This document shows positions 24,460-37,559 of a stretch of DNA of 64,000 bases, piece by piece. Origin of the DNA: Atopsyche davidsoni (taxonomy: Eukaryota > Arthropoda > Insecta > Trichoptera > Hydrobiosidae); contig JAILWY010000027.1 of assembly GCA_022113835.1 (NCBI GenBank), forward strand, positions 6,760,501 through 6,824,500, in the 5' to 3' direction. A program made the position numbers and the translations under genes. Position 1 is the stretch's first letter. Every line of letters starts with the position of its first letter. The notes below the pieces were generated by a model, which saw nothing but the letters and a program-made list of their open reading frames with translations, ran no database searches and was not told the DNA's origin.

Positions 24460-24740
24460 GCAGTCTCCATTTGGCGTCGCGCACCCCCGCGGCAGGGGCG
24501 GGCCGCGGGGCGCGGACGTGCCCGGCTGCAGCCCGGCACCCGTCTGGGAATAATATCCGGCAACGATGAAAGTTTCATGCCCGCCGAGGAGCCCGCGGGC
24601 CCCGGCGGCGGCCGAGCTCTCCGGACTCTCCGGATATTGTAAATATTAGATAAGCGGAGATCGCGCGAGGAGTGGGAATGAAAATTTATGCGGAATATTG
24701 AGAACTATGCCAACCCCGGCTTGTGTCTAGGACGTCTCGT
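24460..24740. other. GC-rich island
   Basis: Among the most GC-rich blocks in the window, with CCGCGGGGCGCGG-type runs. The open frame covering it (24361-24642) has no domain and starts inside the SINE tail. Possible promoter or enhancer; no TATA/Inr pair was found. Confidence 0.45.
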
Positions 24741-24791
24741 ATCTATGCGAATATCGATAAATTTTCGCAAGTTTTGTAATAACTAAAGTCT

Positions 24792-24963
24792 TCTACACCC
24801 GTCGCAAAAAATCTACACAAGTCGCGACCGATTTCCAGCAAGCCGATAGCGTTCTACTTTGCGTTGTTTACTAAGGCAAAACTATAAAAAATACCCAAAA
24901 TAAGGGACGATATTGGCTGATTGCAAATCGGTCGCATGTAGTGTCGCTGCGTGTGTATAGTAA
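24792..24963. repeat. Palindromic MITE-like element, copy 3
   Basis: Left arm starts CTACACCCGTCGC; the right arm ends CGCTGCGTGTGTATAG. The inner landmarks AGCCGATAGCGTTCT and GGACGATATTGGCTGATTGC are inverted complements with a few changes. The centre TTTGCGTTGTTTACT matches copy 1. About 170 bp with no coding capacity. Confidence 0.65.
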
Positions 24964-26399
24964 CTTAAATGTTGATTTTCTTAAAATAAAATCAATAATT
25001 ACTGGAATATTAACTATGTACAACATATGCAAGTTTGCTTTGTTGGAAACATAAAATAATAAACTGTGTCCTTTAATTTTTTTATACATATATTAAACGT
25101 TTTTTATATTTACAACATATAGTTTTTAATTCACTTACTTTTTTATTATGATTCCCATTAGTTATTATTTACATGTTAACGTTTTTCTTAATAACATAGT
25201 TTAATATGCCAGTTATTCATTGAATATTGATAACTGAATATTATATGATACAGCATCTGAAAAAAAAACAAGGAATGTGATAGTGAAATTGCTATTTATA
25301 ATTTTGTTATCTAGTCACAGTTAAATTAATTTATTAAAAAATGTTGATATTTTCAACAATATTATTTGGTTCTTCAAACAAAATCATAAACAGAGATTAA
25401 AAACTGACATCGTCATATTATAATTTTATTTAAAAAATATATTTTAACTTATTTCATGTTTTGAAACAGCTCCCGCGCGCTCTCGCTTGGGGTGACATAA
25501 TCATGTCTGTTTTATATTGGTAAAAGCTATGTTCTCTTTCTTATTTGACAGGTATTCCTGTGGAATAAGACGAAAACCTTTCCAGCCCTAAACAGGAAAG
25601 CATAGGTGATAGACACCGCGCGTGTAACCAACAAATCCAATATCAAATATTTATAGACAAGCCTATACATTTTTTATTATTATTATTCTACGTGTTTTTA
25701 TATATATCTCGGTGGTCTCCCGTCTTCCGATTTGATTTGTACAAAAATAAAAGCTACGTAGAAGATTCCAAAAACTCCACGTTCTAAAAATAGAAATTAG
25801 GGTAAATAAAATAGTATAAAATTACTCCTTCTTGATTTGATAGAAAAATTGAATCATTTTTTTAATATGAATGCTAATTTTATGGACAATGTCGTATAAA
25901 TATAACATAGCTCAATTTTTATCATTCAAAAATATAACTCAATTTTAAAATAATATTGATTCACTGAAGGTTTTTAAATAAAAAAAATTACGCCTTTTCT
26001 ATGAATACTCCCGGATGTGCCGTATTCGGATGACTTCTATTTGCTCTGAAAAATATGAGATGTTTTTTTTCTTTTTAGTCCGTGAAATTTAAGTCCGTAA
26101 AACTCTTTCGGCACTCTCCCCCTAAAAAGACGCGTTCTAGATGCACTTTATATTAAATCTATTTTTTATATTTTTCGGGAAAAAATACGCTCAGTATTGA
26201 AATCGTCTCGAACTTTACATGTTATAATATAAGTCAGTATATCCCTGGAATATTATAAAATATTTGCATTTGAAAACACTTTTAAAATTTATTTAAATAT
26301 TTTGAAAAAAGTTTTTATAATAATTAAAAAAATATTTTTCTTTGAATAATATTTATACTGAGTTAAATGAGTGAAGTTATGTTTATATGAATGTAGATA
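24964..26399. other. AT-rich stretch
   Basis: A/T-rich DNA with one small CpG patch at 25465-25640. No gene or repeat is recognised. Confidence 0.5.
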
Positions 26400-26720
26400 T
26401 ATGTCAAACTTTTTCATTGTCTCGCGTAATATTTTTTTCTAATTATCTTGAAGCGCGTCAGAAATTTGAGCCAATCAACCATAAAGCCTGATTTCAAAAG
26501 CTCGCGCCGCGCTTTATTCAAATTAAAGTTTATAAAATAAGGCTTTATTTTACAAAAGATTACTTCTCCGGGCGCAGTCGTTCCTTCTCGAGCAGACAAT
26601 AGGTGTGAAATTACTCGTGAAAATAAATTCGAGGAGAGGCCCGCGCCCTAGCCGGGCCTCTGCGCCGCCGTCTACGCAAGCCTGCGACCATCTCAACCCA
26701 CTCTCTGCTTTAGTCATCTC
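26400..26720. other. GC-rich island
   Basis: Composition rise, strongest at 26560-26690. The 61-codon minus frame has no motif. Nothing else specific. Confidence 0.35.
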
Positions 26721-27479
26721 TTCAGAGCAAATTTAAAAAAAAATTGTCCTAAAATGTCGAAATTATAACACTTAAAATCGTGTCTATATAATATAATAAC
26801 TTTTATTTAAAAAAAAATCAAACTAAATGAAAAAAAATCATATGAGCTTTGTACGAGGATTCCTTTAATATAACTTGAGATACTTATAATAATATTTAAT
26901 GAATTTTGCTTAATAATTTAAATACGGATTTTTACGAACATGTATTAATTCACTGTGCAATAAATAAAAACACCAATTCGTCCTGAGCCCTGAATTCGTC
27001 CCACCGTTTTAAAAAATATTGTTCTGGAATTTGTAAATATTTTGTAAAATATAAATGTATCAAAACGTATTGGTTACCCCACCGCAGATTTGCAATCAGT
27101 CATGTTATGTTGGTATGTACTCTGTACTCGGCCTCCTGTTATATCTACAAATTAAGGTAATACATCCATACATAGTGGTGAGCATCGCTTGCGTACGCTT
27201 GCCTACCTACGTGCGGCTGATAGAGCCTTTATTCACACTCGTCCTGTGTAAGGTAGGCATGTGTGGTTCAGGGAGAAATTATTCCTGGTTTACCACAGGG
27301 TTCGAGCTCTGCCTTGTCAAGCGTACGGCTGTGTATGTTTTAATTAATTAAACGAAAATACGCACCCAGTGCGCGATGAAAAGATAATGAATCTTTTCAA
27401 TTACTATGCAAAATAATAAGGCTCTAACTTCTGTCGTAAATTTAAATTAAATCCAAACGAAATATTAATCGCTTCAGAA

Positions 27480-27860
27480 TTCGGTTCAAAGACGACGGAG
27501 TCGGAGCCATAAACTTAGACTCGGAGATGGAAGATAAATACTTCGGTTAAAGTGCTGACAATGAACTGTTGACTCAGGGCTTTTAAGAAATTATAAGACG
27601 CGGAAGATTCTGACACTTTGGCCTGCGGTCAGTACTTTGAGATAAGATGCACGTTTCCTATAATTATTTTTTATGTAATGTGGAACTTGGCTCCCTAACG
27701 GGATTCGGTTTCTTCTAGCTGCCGTTTGTGTCGGCGGCCTTTGGCCTGGATTATAGCGACGGAGATAGCATGAGTTGTTTATGAGCTGGTCTTGAAAGGG
27801 GACAAGCCAATCTGGGTGGTCCGAGCTTCATGCAAATTATGCTTCGCTTGAAAAAATCCG
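27480..27860. other. GC-rich island
   Basis: A block of mixed GC content in AT-rich DNA, without long open frames. It is a candidate conserved non-coding block because it lacks both repeat signatures and coding potential. Confidence 0.35.
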
Positions 27861-28429
27861 TATGTGGATATTTTTTGTGCCTTTTTATCTTATCAACATT
27901 TTTAAAAAGCAATTATTATTGACCTGTGTAATATTTTAAGTAAAGATACTACCGATAAAAACACGTTATTCACATAAATTATTATCAAAAACGAAGACTA
28001 AAAATAACTGATTTGAAGTTTTAAAACTATATTTTATATTTTCTGACTTAAAAATTCACTTCAATGATAATATTTGATATTTACAAATATGTAATTTAAA
28101 TATAGAAAACATTGAATATTGATTTTTAAAACCATTGCGATTTTAGTTTCCCTGTATTTTTATTTTTTCCACTGTTATTTTTTTATAAAACGGGATATGC
28201 AATGCAACGAGGCATGCGTAATGTAAAAAAATATGAAGGCACCACTATTTACACAATAGACTACCTCTTCGTACGGGAAAGTAAGCATTTCATGAAAATA
28301 AATTCTACGTTACTTTCAATGTGAGTGGATTTAAAGCAGATAAAAGTTCACGAAGCAAATAATACAAAAGCACAACCTCCAAGACAAACTGCAGACTCAG
28401 TCATATAACCCAAAAGACAAAACACAAAC

Positions 28430-28640
28430 TTTTTTAAATTAAGATGATTGGCCACAGTGCAGCGAGCAGGAGTCGCGCCAGCGCCGAGAACACCGGAGCG
28501 ACTCTGCTTATCTCCTCAGCAGGAGTTTTATACGAGCGAGCAGCTCCTTCTCTTCAATCGTCTGCCCTGCACTACAATACACTTTTATTCTTCCCATTCT
28601 GGCTCAATGACGCTCAAATGAGACAAATATTTTCCCCGAG
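28430..28640. other. GC-rich island
   Basis: Short CpG-rich block covered by one open frame (28444-28650) without a recognised motif. Confidence 0.35.
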
Positions 28641-28899
28641 AGAAATGTAAACAAATACGTTACACACTCAACTTCCATACAATAAATCAAAAAGAAAAAA
28701 AACAACGCAATTACAAACACACAAATATATAAAGTTTATGTATAAAAAGACTTTCTAATTATCGGGTATAAAGTAGTATATTTAAATTTTTCCCTGATGA
28801 TGGGAAATCGAATCTGAATTTTTTTATATTCAGTGAGCAAATACTGTAGGATCGATTCACCCTTTTTTAGCAAACGTGTCGTTTGGCGAGTGTAAAAAT

Positions 28900-29320
28900 T
28901 AGGGCCACTTATGAAAAAGCTCATTTTATCGCGGCACCTTTTGTCGCGCATGATGAAGAAAAATTAATTAGTGACAATCGTCTATCCGGGGGAGGAAAAT
29001 TTCAAAACGGCAAAAGGGGTGGGATTCAGTCAGAGAGGTACAATTAGCAAGTTCATTTGCGGACGACGCCGCCTGCGTCACTGGGAGGCCGTGTTTACTG
29101 ACGCCGTGAAAGCCTTCCGTGGAGCCCGAACGATTTAATCAGCCTCTGAAGCCTCCGCTATCTGGGACAATTATATAGGTATATAAATGCGGGGCGCGGG
29201 GGGTAGTTATGAAATTATCAGGATGCAGGGCCGTGTTTACCCTTTTTATTTCGGCTCATTTGGAATTGAAACTCTAATTGAGATTCTTAAACGAGCAGCC
29301 GGGAGTGCGATGAGAGCGCC
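28900..29320. other. GC-rich island with a TATA-like box
   Basis: CpG-rich DNA with TATAAA at 29182-29187 followed by a GC-rich run. The nearest initiator-like TCAGG is 35-38 bases away, too far for a standard core promoter. Confidence 0.35.
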
Positions 29321-29939
29321 ATTGAATACGGTCCGATTTTACATTTTTATTATTATGAATTTAACTTGATTAAAAAATATATCTATATATATTTATACTA
29401 TATATATAAATATATACTATAAATTGATTATAAACCATAATTATATCTCGGTAAGAACTTTAGAGGGAATTTATATATTAGGACGTTGTTTATAATTTTA
29501 TCAATATTTATATATCGCTACTATTCTAGGAGATGTAAATTTTTATTCGTCTAGAATGTCAAACTGAACGAGTAGGCAGTTATTATTTTGAAATTTATAA
29601 TTTAAGCACTTAGCTGCTTGTGAATTCTAAAGTATTTGATTAAATATCCAATAAAGGCGTTATTATCATTGTGTGTCTTATTTTTCTTAAAAATATAATA
29701 AGTGGGCATAGATTAAATAACCGCTGAATTCATTATGTAATTTAAATAAGTATAAAATTACAATGATAATCCGTTTTAAATTTCTCGAAAAAAATAAACG
29801 CCGACAAATTACATTTATAAATAATATCTTCCGAAAAGTTACTATTATTGTTATTAAGATACGAAAAATCCTAGCAGAGATCAAAATTCATTTCGCTGTA
29901 ATTTTCAAAAAAAAAAAAAACAACAATGAATAATTCATC

Positions 29940-30480
29940 TTTATCAGCGCGGAATTATCTCTCGACTCGCCGGCCATTCGCGAATCCCGTCTCCTTTTCA
30001 TTTCTTCTGCCTTTTGTAAAGTATTGCATTATTATAATGAAATTTCAGCAAACCGTAGTTTATAAGCGGCCTAAGTATGACCTATTTTTCCAGAGGAACC
30101 TTTCATTTGCATTTTATACTTGCATGTTATGGGACTCTGGAGATTGGCCGGCCTCCCGCCCACCGGCCCCTCTCTCCGCAGTCCAATTACAGTAAGGTGC
30201 TTACATACGAAAATATTGCTTTCGATGAGGAGCATGCGGCTCGGGGATCCAGCTTTTCCGCAAGCCTCCCGAGAGCTCGGCTTCTCCTTACAATGTCTCC
30301 GAATATGTTTAATGCCGCCATTTCGGGGAATGTCTCGGCCGGTAATTTTATTTGTCGGTGTTGTAAGTGGTATAACATACATTGTAAAAGAATGCCCCGC
30401 GAGGACGACCGGATCACCTGATTTATTGGTGTTTTACACAAAATTGTCGCTCAGAAAGCCACGTTAGTTAGATTTGTACC
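29940..30480. other. GC-rich island
   Basis: Over 500 bp with several GCCAT/ATGGC cores (near 29970 and 30310). Five overlapping open frames of 80-115 codons occur on both strands, which is the pattern of GC-rich non-coding DNA. None resembles a known protein. Confidence 0.4.
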
Positions 30481-31189
30481 TAAATGAGACTTGGCGGCGG
30501 CTTTGATAATCATTCTTTCAAATTACTTTGAGATACCTAATATGAGAAACAAATTGATTACTTTAAATGACGCAAATTGCATATCAGCTAGGTACCTATA
30601 GCCAACATTAAAAAAAATGTTTTCTCAAAAATACCTAAACGTGTTATTTATTATTTAAAATATTCAAACAAGAGAAAAAAAGATATACTATTTTACATTT
30701 ATTGTTTTTACAAAGGTAAATATATTTTTTAATATATAAAATAAGAACAATTTTATGTAGTTTAATTATTTAGGTATTGATTTACAATATTATATTTTTG
30801 GTAGATTAACGCTAAATTCAAATATACATTTGAGTGTTTAGGTATACATTTAAAATATTCAATAGAGATAAAATTTAATAAATCACCAATGAAACTCAAA
30901 GTAATTTTTTTAAAGGATGTAAATATAAGCTTACAAATGCTTGATAGGCTTATTTATTATGGTTGAGATTGACTATAACGAATAATTGAGTATTACTGTC
31001 ATATTGCTATTGAATCAATCCCTCCATTGATAAGGGGAATTATATACTTTACTGCGACATAATATTAATTAGGTAAAATTAATCAACATATTATGTGTAT
31101 TTCCTTAAGCAAAATTAAGATACTTACTGGTATAAATTCCAAACAAGATAGTAAGCCGAGTAACATTATAAACGTCGTACATTTTATCT

Positions 31190-31680
31190 TTTCACGAAAT
31201 CACGGAGAGTCCAATGCGCGCCTTAATTGCACCGGACCTACATAAGGCCGTTCATTACAACTCCGATGCGGTCCGCTAAAAAGTCAAACAAAATTCAAGA
31301 TTAAGTCATCATTTCATTTAAATATTACACCGTTTCTGAGACCTGATAAAGCGAAGCCTTCGACGTGTTCCGAGAGCCTCCCGCGACGGCCCGCGGCGGC
31401 CATCGCGGCGCCCGCCCCGCGCACGCCGCGCCGTCCCGCTCGCACTCGCGCGCTTGCCCGCTTGCCGTCTCGCTCCGATAATGCTCCCTCAATGGGCATG
31501 CGGCGGTGCGGCTGCGTACACCGTCAATGCCAAATCAATTCTGCCCCGAGCCGGTCGCACTCCTGCCTGGAATCGTTACAAGCCAGCATCAGTCCCGAAT
31601 GGCAGGCCAGGCCGCGAACACCGCCGGGAACAATCTCACCTGCAGGAACTAATCATGCCACGATGATCACCTCTTGATTT
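31190..31680. other. GC-rich island
   Basis: Very CpG-rich core at 31370-31470 with GCGGCGGCCATCGCGG (GCCAT core). Overlapping open frames are low-complexity (Ala/Arg-rich) and not credible proteins. Candidate regulatory element. Confidence 0.45.
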
Positions 31681-32859
31681 CTTCCCATACAGAGCGACTA
31701 TTCTAATAGCTGTAGTTCTGCATACATGACCCGACACATAATAACATAACCCACTTGCATTACTGATCATTTCTAAATTTAATCGTATTATTAATTATTT
31801 TACACTACAGCACAAAAAAATTTCATATTTATTTAGTCGAAAATGGTAAAGGTTGGTTGGTATACATTAAATAATACACATGTTTAAAATAAAGATTTTA
31901 AAATTTAAATGTGTAAAGTATCTGGTAGAAACAGATTATTTATAAATATATATTAAATATATTATAAAAAAATAACTCGTTTCTTTCCGAAATGGGTATT
32001 TAAGGCATTGTTGTTCAATAATCAAAATTTATACATACAAATATGTGCGTACGTCATTATGGAGTGGATGTTTATCTCATTAAAATATCTATTCATAGAT
32101 GAAGGAAAATTTAGTACAGGTATGAGATAAAATATTTTCCTGAGTCAGTTACAAAACGTAAACCGAAATACTAGTTTGGAGCATGATTAGGTACGATTTC
32201 TAATCGCATTAACGAATTAGTATGCTAATCATTTTGGGAATAAATATCACATTGAGACATTACGTTTGAAAAGTTGAGACTGGCATTTTAATGGCAAAAC
32301 CTTAGCGTACGATAAATATAAAAAAATAAATTGTATTTTCAATGACTTGCTGAAAATATTGTGTCTGTGTTTAGATATGTTCTTAATTAAAAGAAAAGCA
32401 GTACCAATTACCAACATTCAATATAGTTTAAATACTGTTTAATTAATCTAAGAAATGATTATTTTTATCGCAGTAAATTTAGGAATGCTATGCCGTATTG
32501 TTTACGTCTATGTATTATTCTGCGACATTTTGTTTTCGCTCGAAGAAAGCATTTTCTTCAATCTGCCGATCTTTCATTTAAATAAATTTCTTAAGACGAT
32601 GCTCAAAGGTAAAATAAAAAGATGAAACATAAATCAAAGACAAAAACAATACTGTACAAAACAAATCAACTAATTTGTAAACCTAATATTTATTTACAAA
32701 GTAAACAAAATTGCCGTGTAAGCAAAAAATTATTCAAATGAGTACTTATAAAAGGAAATATGTCTATACAAAATTTAAAGGAATTCGTTAACGGCATCAA
32801 AATAAATACCTATTGAATCCCAAACAATTATATTTGTTCACAACGATTCCATTGTTGTC
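31681..32859. other. AT-rich stretch
   Basis: No gene or repeat recognised. Confidence 0.5.
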
Positions 32860-33200
32860 GGAATTGAATGCTCAGTATTCCATCACGTATCAGGCTGCGG
32901 GTGCCCGGGGGGGTACATCGGCTCCAGGAGGCTCTTCGGGTGATATCAGCCGCCACCTTCGGGGCTGGAGAGGATCTTCCGCTCGGCTCAAATTTGCATA
33001 TTTTATGATAACACGTTCTTTTCGTTTTCGCAGAAGCGGAGTCCGCGCCGCGGCCGATATTGCATGCCAACTTTGGAGTGCCGAAGCCTGAACGATCGAT
33101 ATAGAGCCCATCGCCTCGTGGACTGATTTTTTTTCCAATGTTATAATCCAAGCCTTGCTATTGGTTTCTGTTCGGTCGCTCCGTCTTTTTATCGGAGAGC
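32860..33200. other. GC-rich island
   Basis: CpG-rich block. A possible acceptor (pyrimidine run then CAG at 33031-33033) is followed by 30 open codons and a stop (33034-33126), but no similarity is recognised. Other frames overlap on both strands. Confidence 0.3.
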
Positions 33201-34129
33201 GATTCAAATTTAAATGAGATAAGGAAATGCGCCTGGAAATGGATTTTCCTGATAAGAAACATGAGTTTTTGTTTTTTGAATAATTGGATTACCTTTTTTT
33301 ATTTTACTTGGTTCGTTTGAGCTTTGATTTAGGTGACAGGTTAGATTTCTAGTTATCGTTTTAGATATGAACCCTTTTTTACCCTCGTAAACAAGTAATC
33401 TGCATAAGTTTCTATTGCACGATAAGCGCAGGTGGGTAAACTGTGAATTAATACACTCCACAAACTTAAATGATACAGGAAGTGAAATCAAGATTTTTGT
33501 TATAATACTCAAGTTCCCAGGTCATGCGAGTACAAGCAACCAAATTAGTACATTTTTTTATCACCTGAAAAAATCTATACAAGACTAAGGCGTGGCGTTT
33601 CCATGAATGTCAGAAAATTTTATTCCGTATTGTTTTTTTGTAGATTACATACGATTGCAATAGAACAGGAAATTTTTCTATCCGCTATTTGATAATGACT
33701 TTGTAACCCGTGTATACTCAAAATAAACGAGGAATGCAATTTAACAGCTAGTGGGAAGTTGTACATAATATATTAGACATAATATATTTTGCAGTTATCT
33801 AAAAAAATTTGAGATATCGCTTTATTATATTTTTAAAAAACATGGAAACTCTGCGCGGAAAGAGTAAAACCAATATTATTTCTATAAGTATTTTGTCAAA
33901 CAATTGATTTCATTTATAATTATCAGTTTTATCTGTTTGAGTATGCAATGATTATGTGTTCATAATGAATATATTATTTATTAAATATTGTAAAAACCTT
34001 AATAAAAAACCAAATAATGATATTTATGCCAAAAAAAAAAAATTTCCAATGCACGCGTTAAAGATTCAAATGTTAAATGTACTAAGAAGGTCCATACTTA
34101 TAATAAATTTTCACAAACTGAAGATGCAG

Positions 34130-34440
34130 TCTTCATAAATGAGGGTATTTCCATACAGCACGCGAGGTGTTGCAGTCCAGGAGACGTCGTTTCGATCATA
34201 ACTTGAAGTTTTTATAAACTGCCGGGCAGCCTTGCGTCCTATCAAGCCGGGATTGCTGCCGTTACGAGCCCGACCCGCCAATCCAAGCCCATGCGAACAC
34301 ATCGAATAATATCGAAAAAAGAAATATCTAACAAAGGCATCATCAAAAATGATCGCAACATCACAGTTGGACACTTTGAAAGCTGCTTCATTTCGTCTGC
34401 GAATCTAGAACAAGTCTCATCGCAAGGCCTCACTAAGTGT
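34130..34440. other. Moderately GC-rich patch
   Basis: Covered by two minus-strand frames (34111-34374 and 34242-34445) with no recognised domain. It lies 200 bases upstream of the exon-like block at 34642. Confidence 0.3.
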
Positions 34441-34641
34441 CTCAACGGAAATATTGATTAACTGACTAACAATTAAATTTCTTGTGTAAGAATATCTACA
34501 TGTACAAAACTGTTATATTCTAGGTAAGAAAGCGTCCTCGTAGCTTATAGGCGGTATATTTACATTTTGATTGCTGAATGTGCATTTATATTACAATTGT
34601 GTGCTTCTACCACGCTTCATTTATTGTTTCTTTTGTTTCAG

Positions 34642-34719
34642 GAATGGAGTGCGTGTCTTGTTGGAATTTAGTGGAAAATAAGGAGCAGGTCTTCGAACCG
34701 CCGTGAATGACGGCACGGG
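34642..34719 (+). other. Candidate internal exon (5' leader plus start codon)
   Basis: A pyrimidine-rich tract ending TTTTGTTTCAG (to 34641) precedes 78 bases that are more GC-rich than the flanks, followed by GTGAGTGCG at 34720, a strong donor. The block has a 20-codon frame (34644-34706, MECVSCWNLVENKEQVFEPP). Its stop TGA is immediately followed by ATG (34707), opening M-T-A-R-G before the donor in phase 1. This is how a 5' UTR exon with an upstream ORF and the main start codon often looks. I cannot name the gene. The next coding exon would lie downstream, possibly outside the window. Confidence 0.4.
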
Positions 34720-35760
34720 GTGAGTGCGTTGTTTATTTTGTGAAATATTATGTCGGAGATATACGAGTCGGTGAATATTTATTTAGTTTGGGAGCTGTCG
34801 TAAAATGTGATCGAATCACGCCTACAGTAGTTGGAACAACTTACCGATGATGTCAACTTTTCGTCATTAAAAGTTTTGCAATTATGTTACACGCTACGTC
34901 AAATTATATGCTCTCGACTTGCGTCGAGTTGTCTGAGAATATATTATTATGATATGGAATAACAGATTACATTCCTTGTATTGTATGTACTTTGCAAAAT
35001 ATACGTCCTTCTTTGAAAAAACATAATTTTATAGGAATTATACAAATATATTTATGTAAGTATTATGTAATAATAGATATTTTTTTTAAATATTTGTGTT
35101 GTGTTAAATTAATAACACAAGTATAATAAAATAAAAGATAGTCATTACAACAATAATTATGCGTCCAATTTAGTGCGTTTTTGAGCAAATAAGAATACTT
35201 AATAAACTAATTATTTGAAAAAAAAAATTTTTTTTGAAACTCACTAGTGGAAAACATAATGTAATCTTTTAAAATAATATGTTTTTTTTTGTATTGATTT
35301 TTGACATCTTCAAAAAGAACTTGGATAAATTTATATTTACTCGGACCGATATTATGTACTTTTGGTATTAATGGAAAACAAAATCAAATCACATATAACT
35401 TATTTTTAAAATTAAAAATCAAATTAAAATACTGAGTACACGTCAAAATATTAAGCGCATCATTAATTTTATGGATTGCACAATTTTTTAGAAAAAAATA
35501 TATAAAAAGGCATTATACCTTAGTTTCACGCGTTTAACTAAAGGTAAATTCCGATGAATTCGATATAAAAATCATGTTTTTCTACTATTTATATTTAAAA
35601 TATATTAATGTAACATAAATAATTATAGTAAAATATTACACCTTAATAATATTCTAGCATCACTGTATCCAGCTAGGTATTTAGTTAATATATAAATATT
35701 AATTCTGCAGTGGTAGGAAACTTGAATGTACTTACGTAACACTCCAATCACAGATAAATG
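34720..35760. other. AT-rich stretch
   Basis: No repeat or gene recognised; it would be intronic if the exon just upstream is real. Confidence 0.5.
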
Positions 35761-36130
35761 AAAACTTGGTTCCCTTTTTTACGGATTTGTTACGCCTTCC
35801 TGAAAAGAATATCATCCCCTAAGACGCGAGAAAAATTGTACCCCTAAAGTACAGTCGTGCCACCGAATCTTACCCATGTTTCCTGGTCGTGAGATCTACA
35901 CAATATGTAGCGCTATTTTATTCCCTTTATCTCGGGGGTGCGGGAGGCCAGGCCTGTGTGTTGTTATAGGTTTTATATAGAGGTCAGAGCTAGGGTAGGT
36001 ACCCATACCTGCTCATTCGTCCCATAGGATTCCGTCTCGGGAGGAGATATGCCAAACTATTTATCTCAGACGTGCTCGTGCGCCTTTATGAAGCCTGAAA
36101 ATTAAGATAGATTATTTATAAGACTAAGGG
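35761..36130. other. GC-rich island without open frames
   Basis: A 370-bp block of balanced composition with no long open frame on either strand and no repeat signature, so it is a better candidate for conserved regulatory DNA than islands with long chance frames. Confidence 0.4.
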
Positions 36131-36665
36131 AGGGGTGAGTCATCACTGGAATATAAAACTATCGGTAAATACAATCACAGCAAGAGATGTACTGATTTGA
36201 AATTTTTTGTGTAATAAAATAGATTGAAGTTAATGGAAAAATGGTTTTTGGGATATTTATTTAAAAAATACAAATACTGACGTAAAAATGTGTGTGTTGT
36301 TTTATACGTGAAGAATTCAATGTTTATTACTACGAAAATAAATCCATCTAAGTAAACATAAAGTATTCAAATAAAATCGAGAACAAAGCAAATATATTTA
36401 ACAATAATAACTTAACGAGGAGCTGGTATTTACATTAATATAGGTTAATATTAAAATGTTAAATAAATAATATTAATTTTTAGAAATAAATAAAGATCAT
36501 AACCTATTTCTAAATTTTTTTGACACATTTTAAATTATTCCGTATATTAATAGTTTTATTTAGCGTTCGGATTTTTCATTTATACCCTGCCTACATTATA
36601 TATATAACTAATATTAAACTTATTATTAATTTTTTTTTTAACTTTTTCTTTATTTATTTACTTCA

Positions 36666-36820
36666 CGGTTGGTTCGTGAGTTCAGTGGCTAAGCCGTGTA
36701 CTCTAAATCGAGAGATCCCCGGTTCGGTCCCAGTCCTGACGGGTGAATCCCTAATTGACGTTATTGGGTCGATTAGGCTTGGGTTAATACAACAAATTAT
36801 TTCCTATAAAAAACAATAAA
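36666..36820 (+). repeat. tRNA-derived SINE-like element
   Basis: Starts with a tRNA-like part (36670-36742). GTTCAGTGGCTAAG is A-box-like and CCGGTTCGGTCCC is B-box-like, with CTCTAAATCGAGAG in the anticodon-arm position (possibly Gln-like). It is followed by a non-tRNA body containing GGGTCGATTAGGCTTGGG. The open frame across it is chance. It is unrelated in sequence to the snap-back family. Confidence 0.55.
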
Positions 36821-37160
36821 ATGAAGAATATATAGATAAATTGAATTATATTTTTTGATACAAGTTTTTTGACACAAAGAGTTTTATAAATTCTAAATGT
36901 TGGTAATTTTATTTTTATTGAATTGTAAAAGAATCTAACTTTTCAAAGTTCTTTTATCTCTTTATGCATAATATGTGAGTATAAAGCCGTACTGATTTTA
37001 TGTCTGAATAAATTGAAGGTAGGCACGGCTGGTATATTTTTTTGTAAATAGGTATCGTAAAATTTCAGTTGATATTTCTATCAATAATGCCATGATGGAG
37101 TTCTTTGCCTTAACTCCATGTGTTTAGACCCAAAAAAGATTACTCTTTATAAAAATATTA

Positions 37161-37240
37161 CGGTTCACTGGGCGTACGTTTGAACCCGTGAAAAGTACAT
37201 ACACGGAAACCTATCCGAGCCATCGGTTCGGGCCGGGCTA
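37161..37240 (-). repeat. tRNA-related SINE-like fragment
   Basis: On the minus strand it shows GATGGCTCGGATAGG (A-box-like) and CACGGGTTCAAACG (B-box-like) at tRNA-like spacing. The boundaries and body are not clear. Confidence 0.35.
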
Positions 37241-37559
37241 CGTTTTTGATAAAAAAAAATAAATTATTATTAAACTGATAGACAAATATAATTATTTCAG
37301 AATATATATTTATGAAATTCGAAAATGTAACTAATAGTTAAGATATTAATTATAATTTTATGGAAATAATATTTTTATAGTTCCGGCCGCGTTGTTTTTA
37401 TACAAGACTGATTTTTATCGCAACTTTAACGCAATATTTAAATTTTGTTAATTACATCAAAAAGTGCTTTGGGATAGTTCAAGAGATATCAACGTAAATG
37501 TGATTTTTCTTTTAGTACATATGTAATCATATTTTGGGGTAATTTGGTTATTTCCATGC

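Noticed and set aside
30430..30465. Possible miR-315 match (GCTCAGAAAGC)
   Set aside because: Only the 3' part of the mature sequence matches; the seed does not, and the surroundings do not fold as a precursor.
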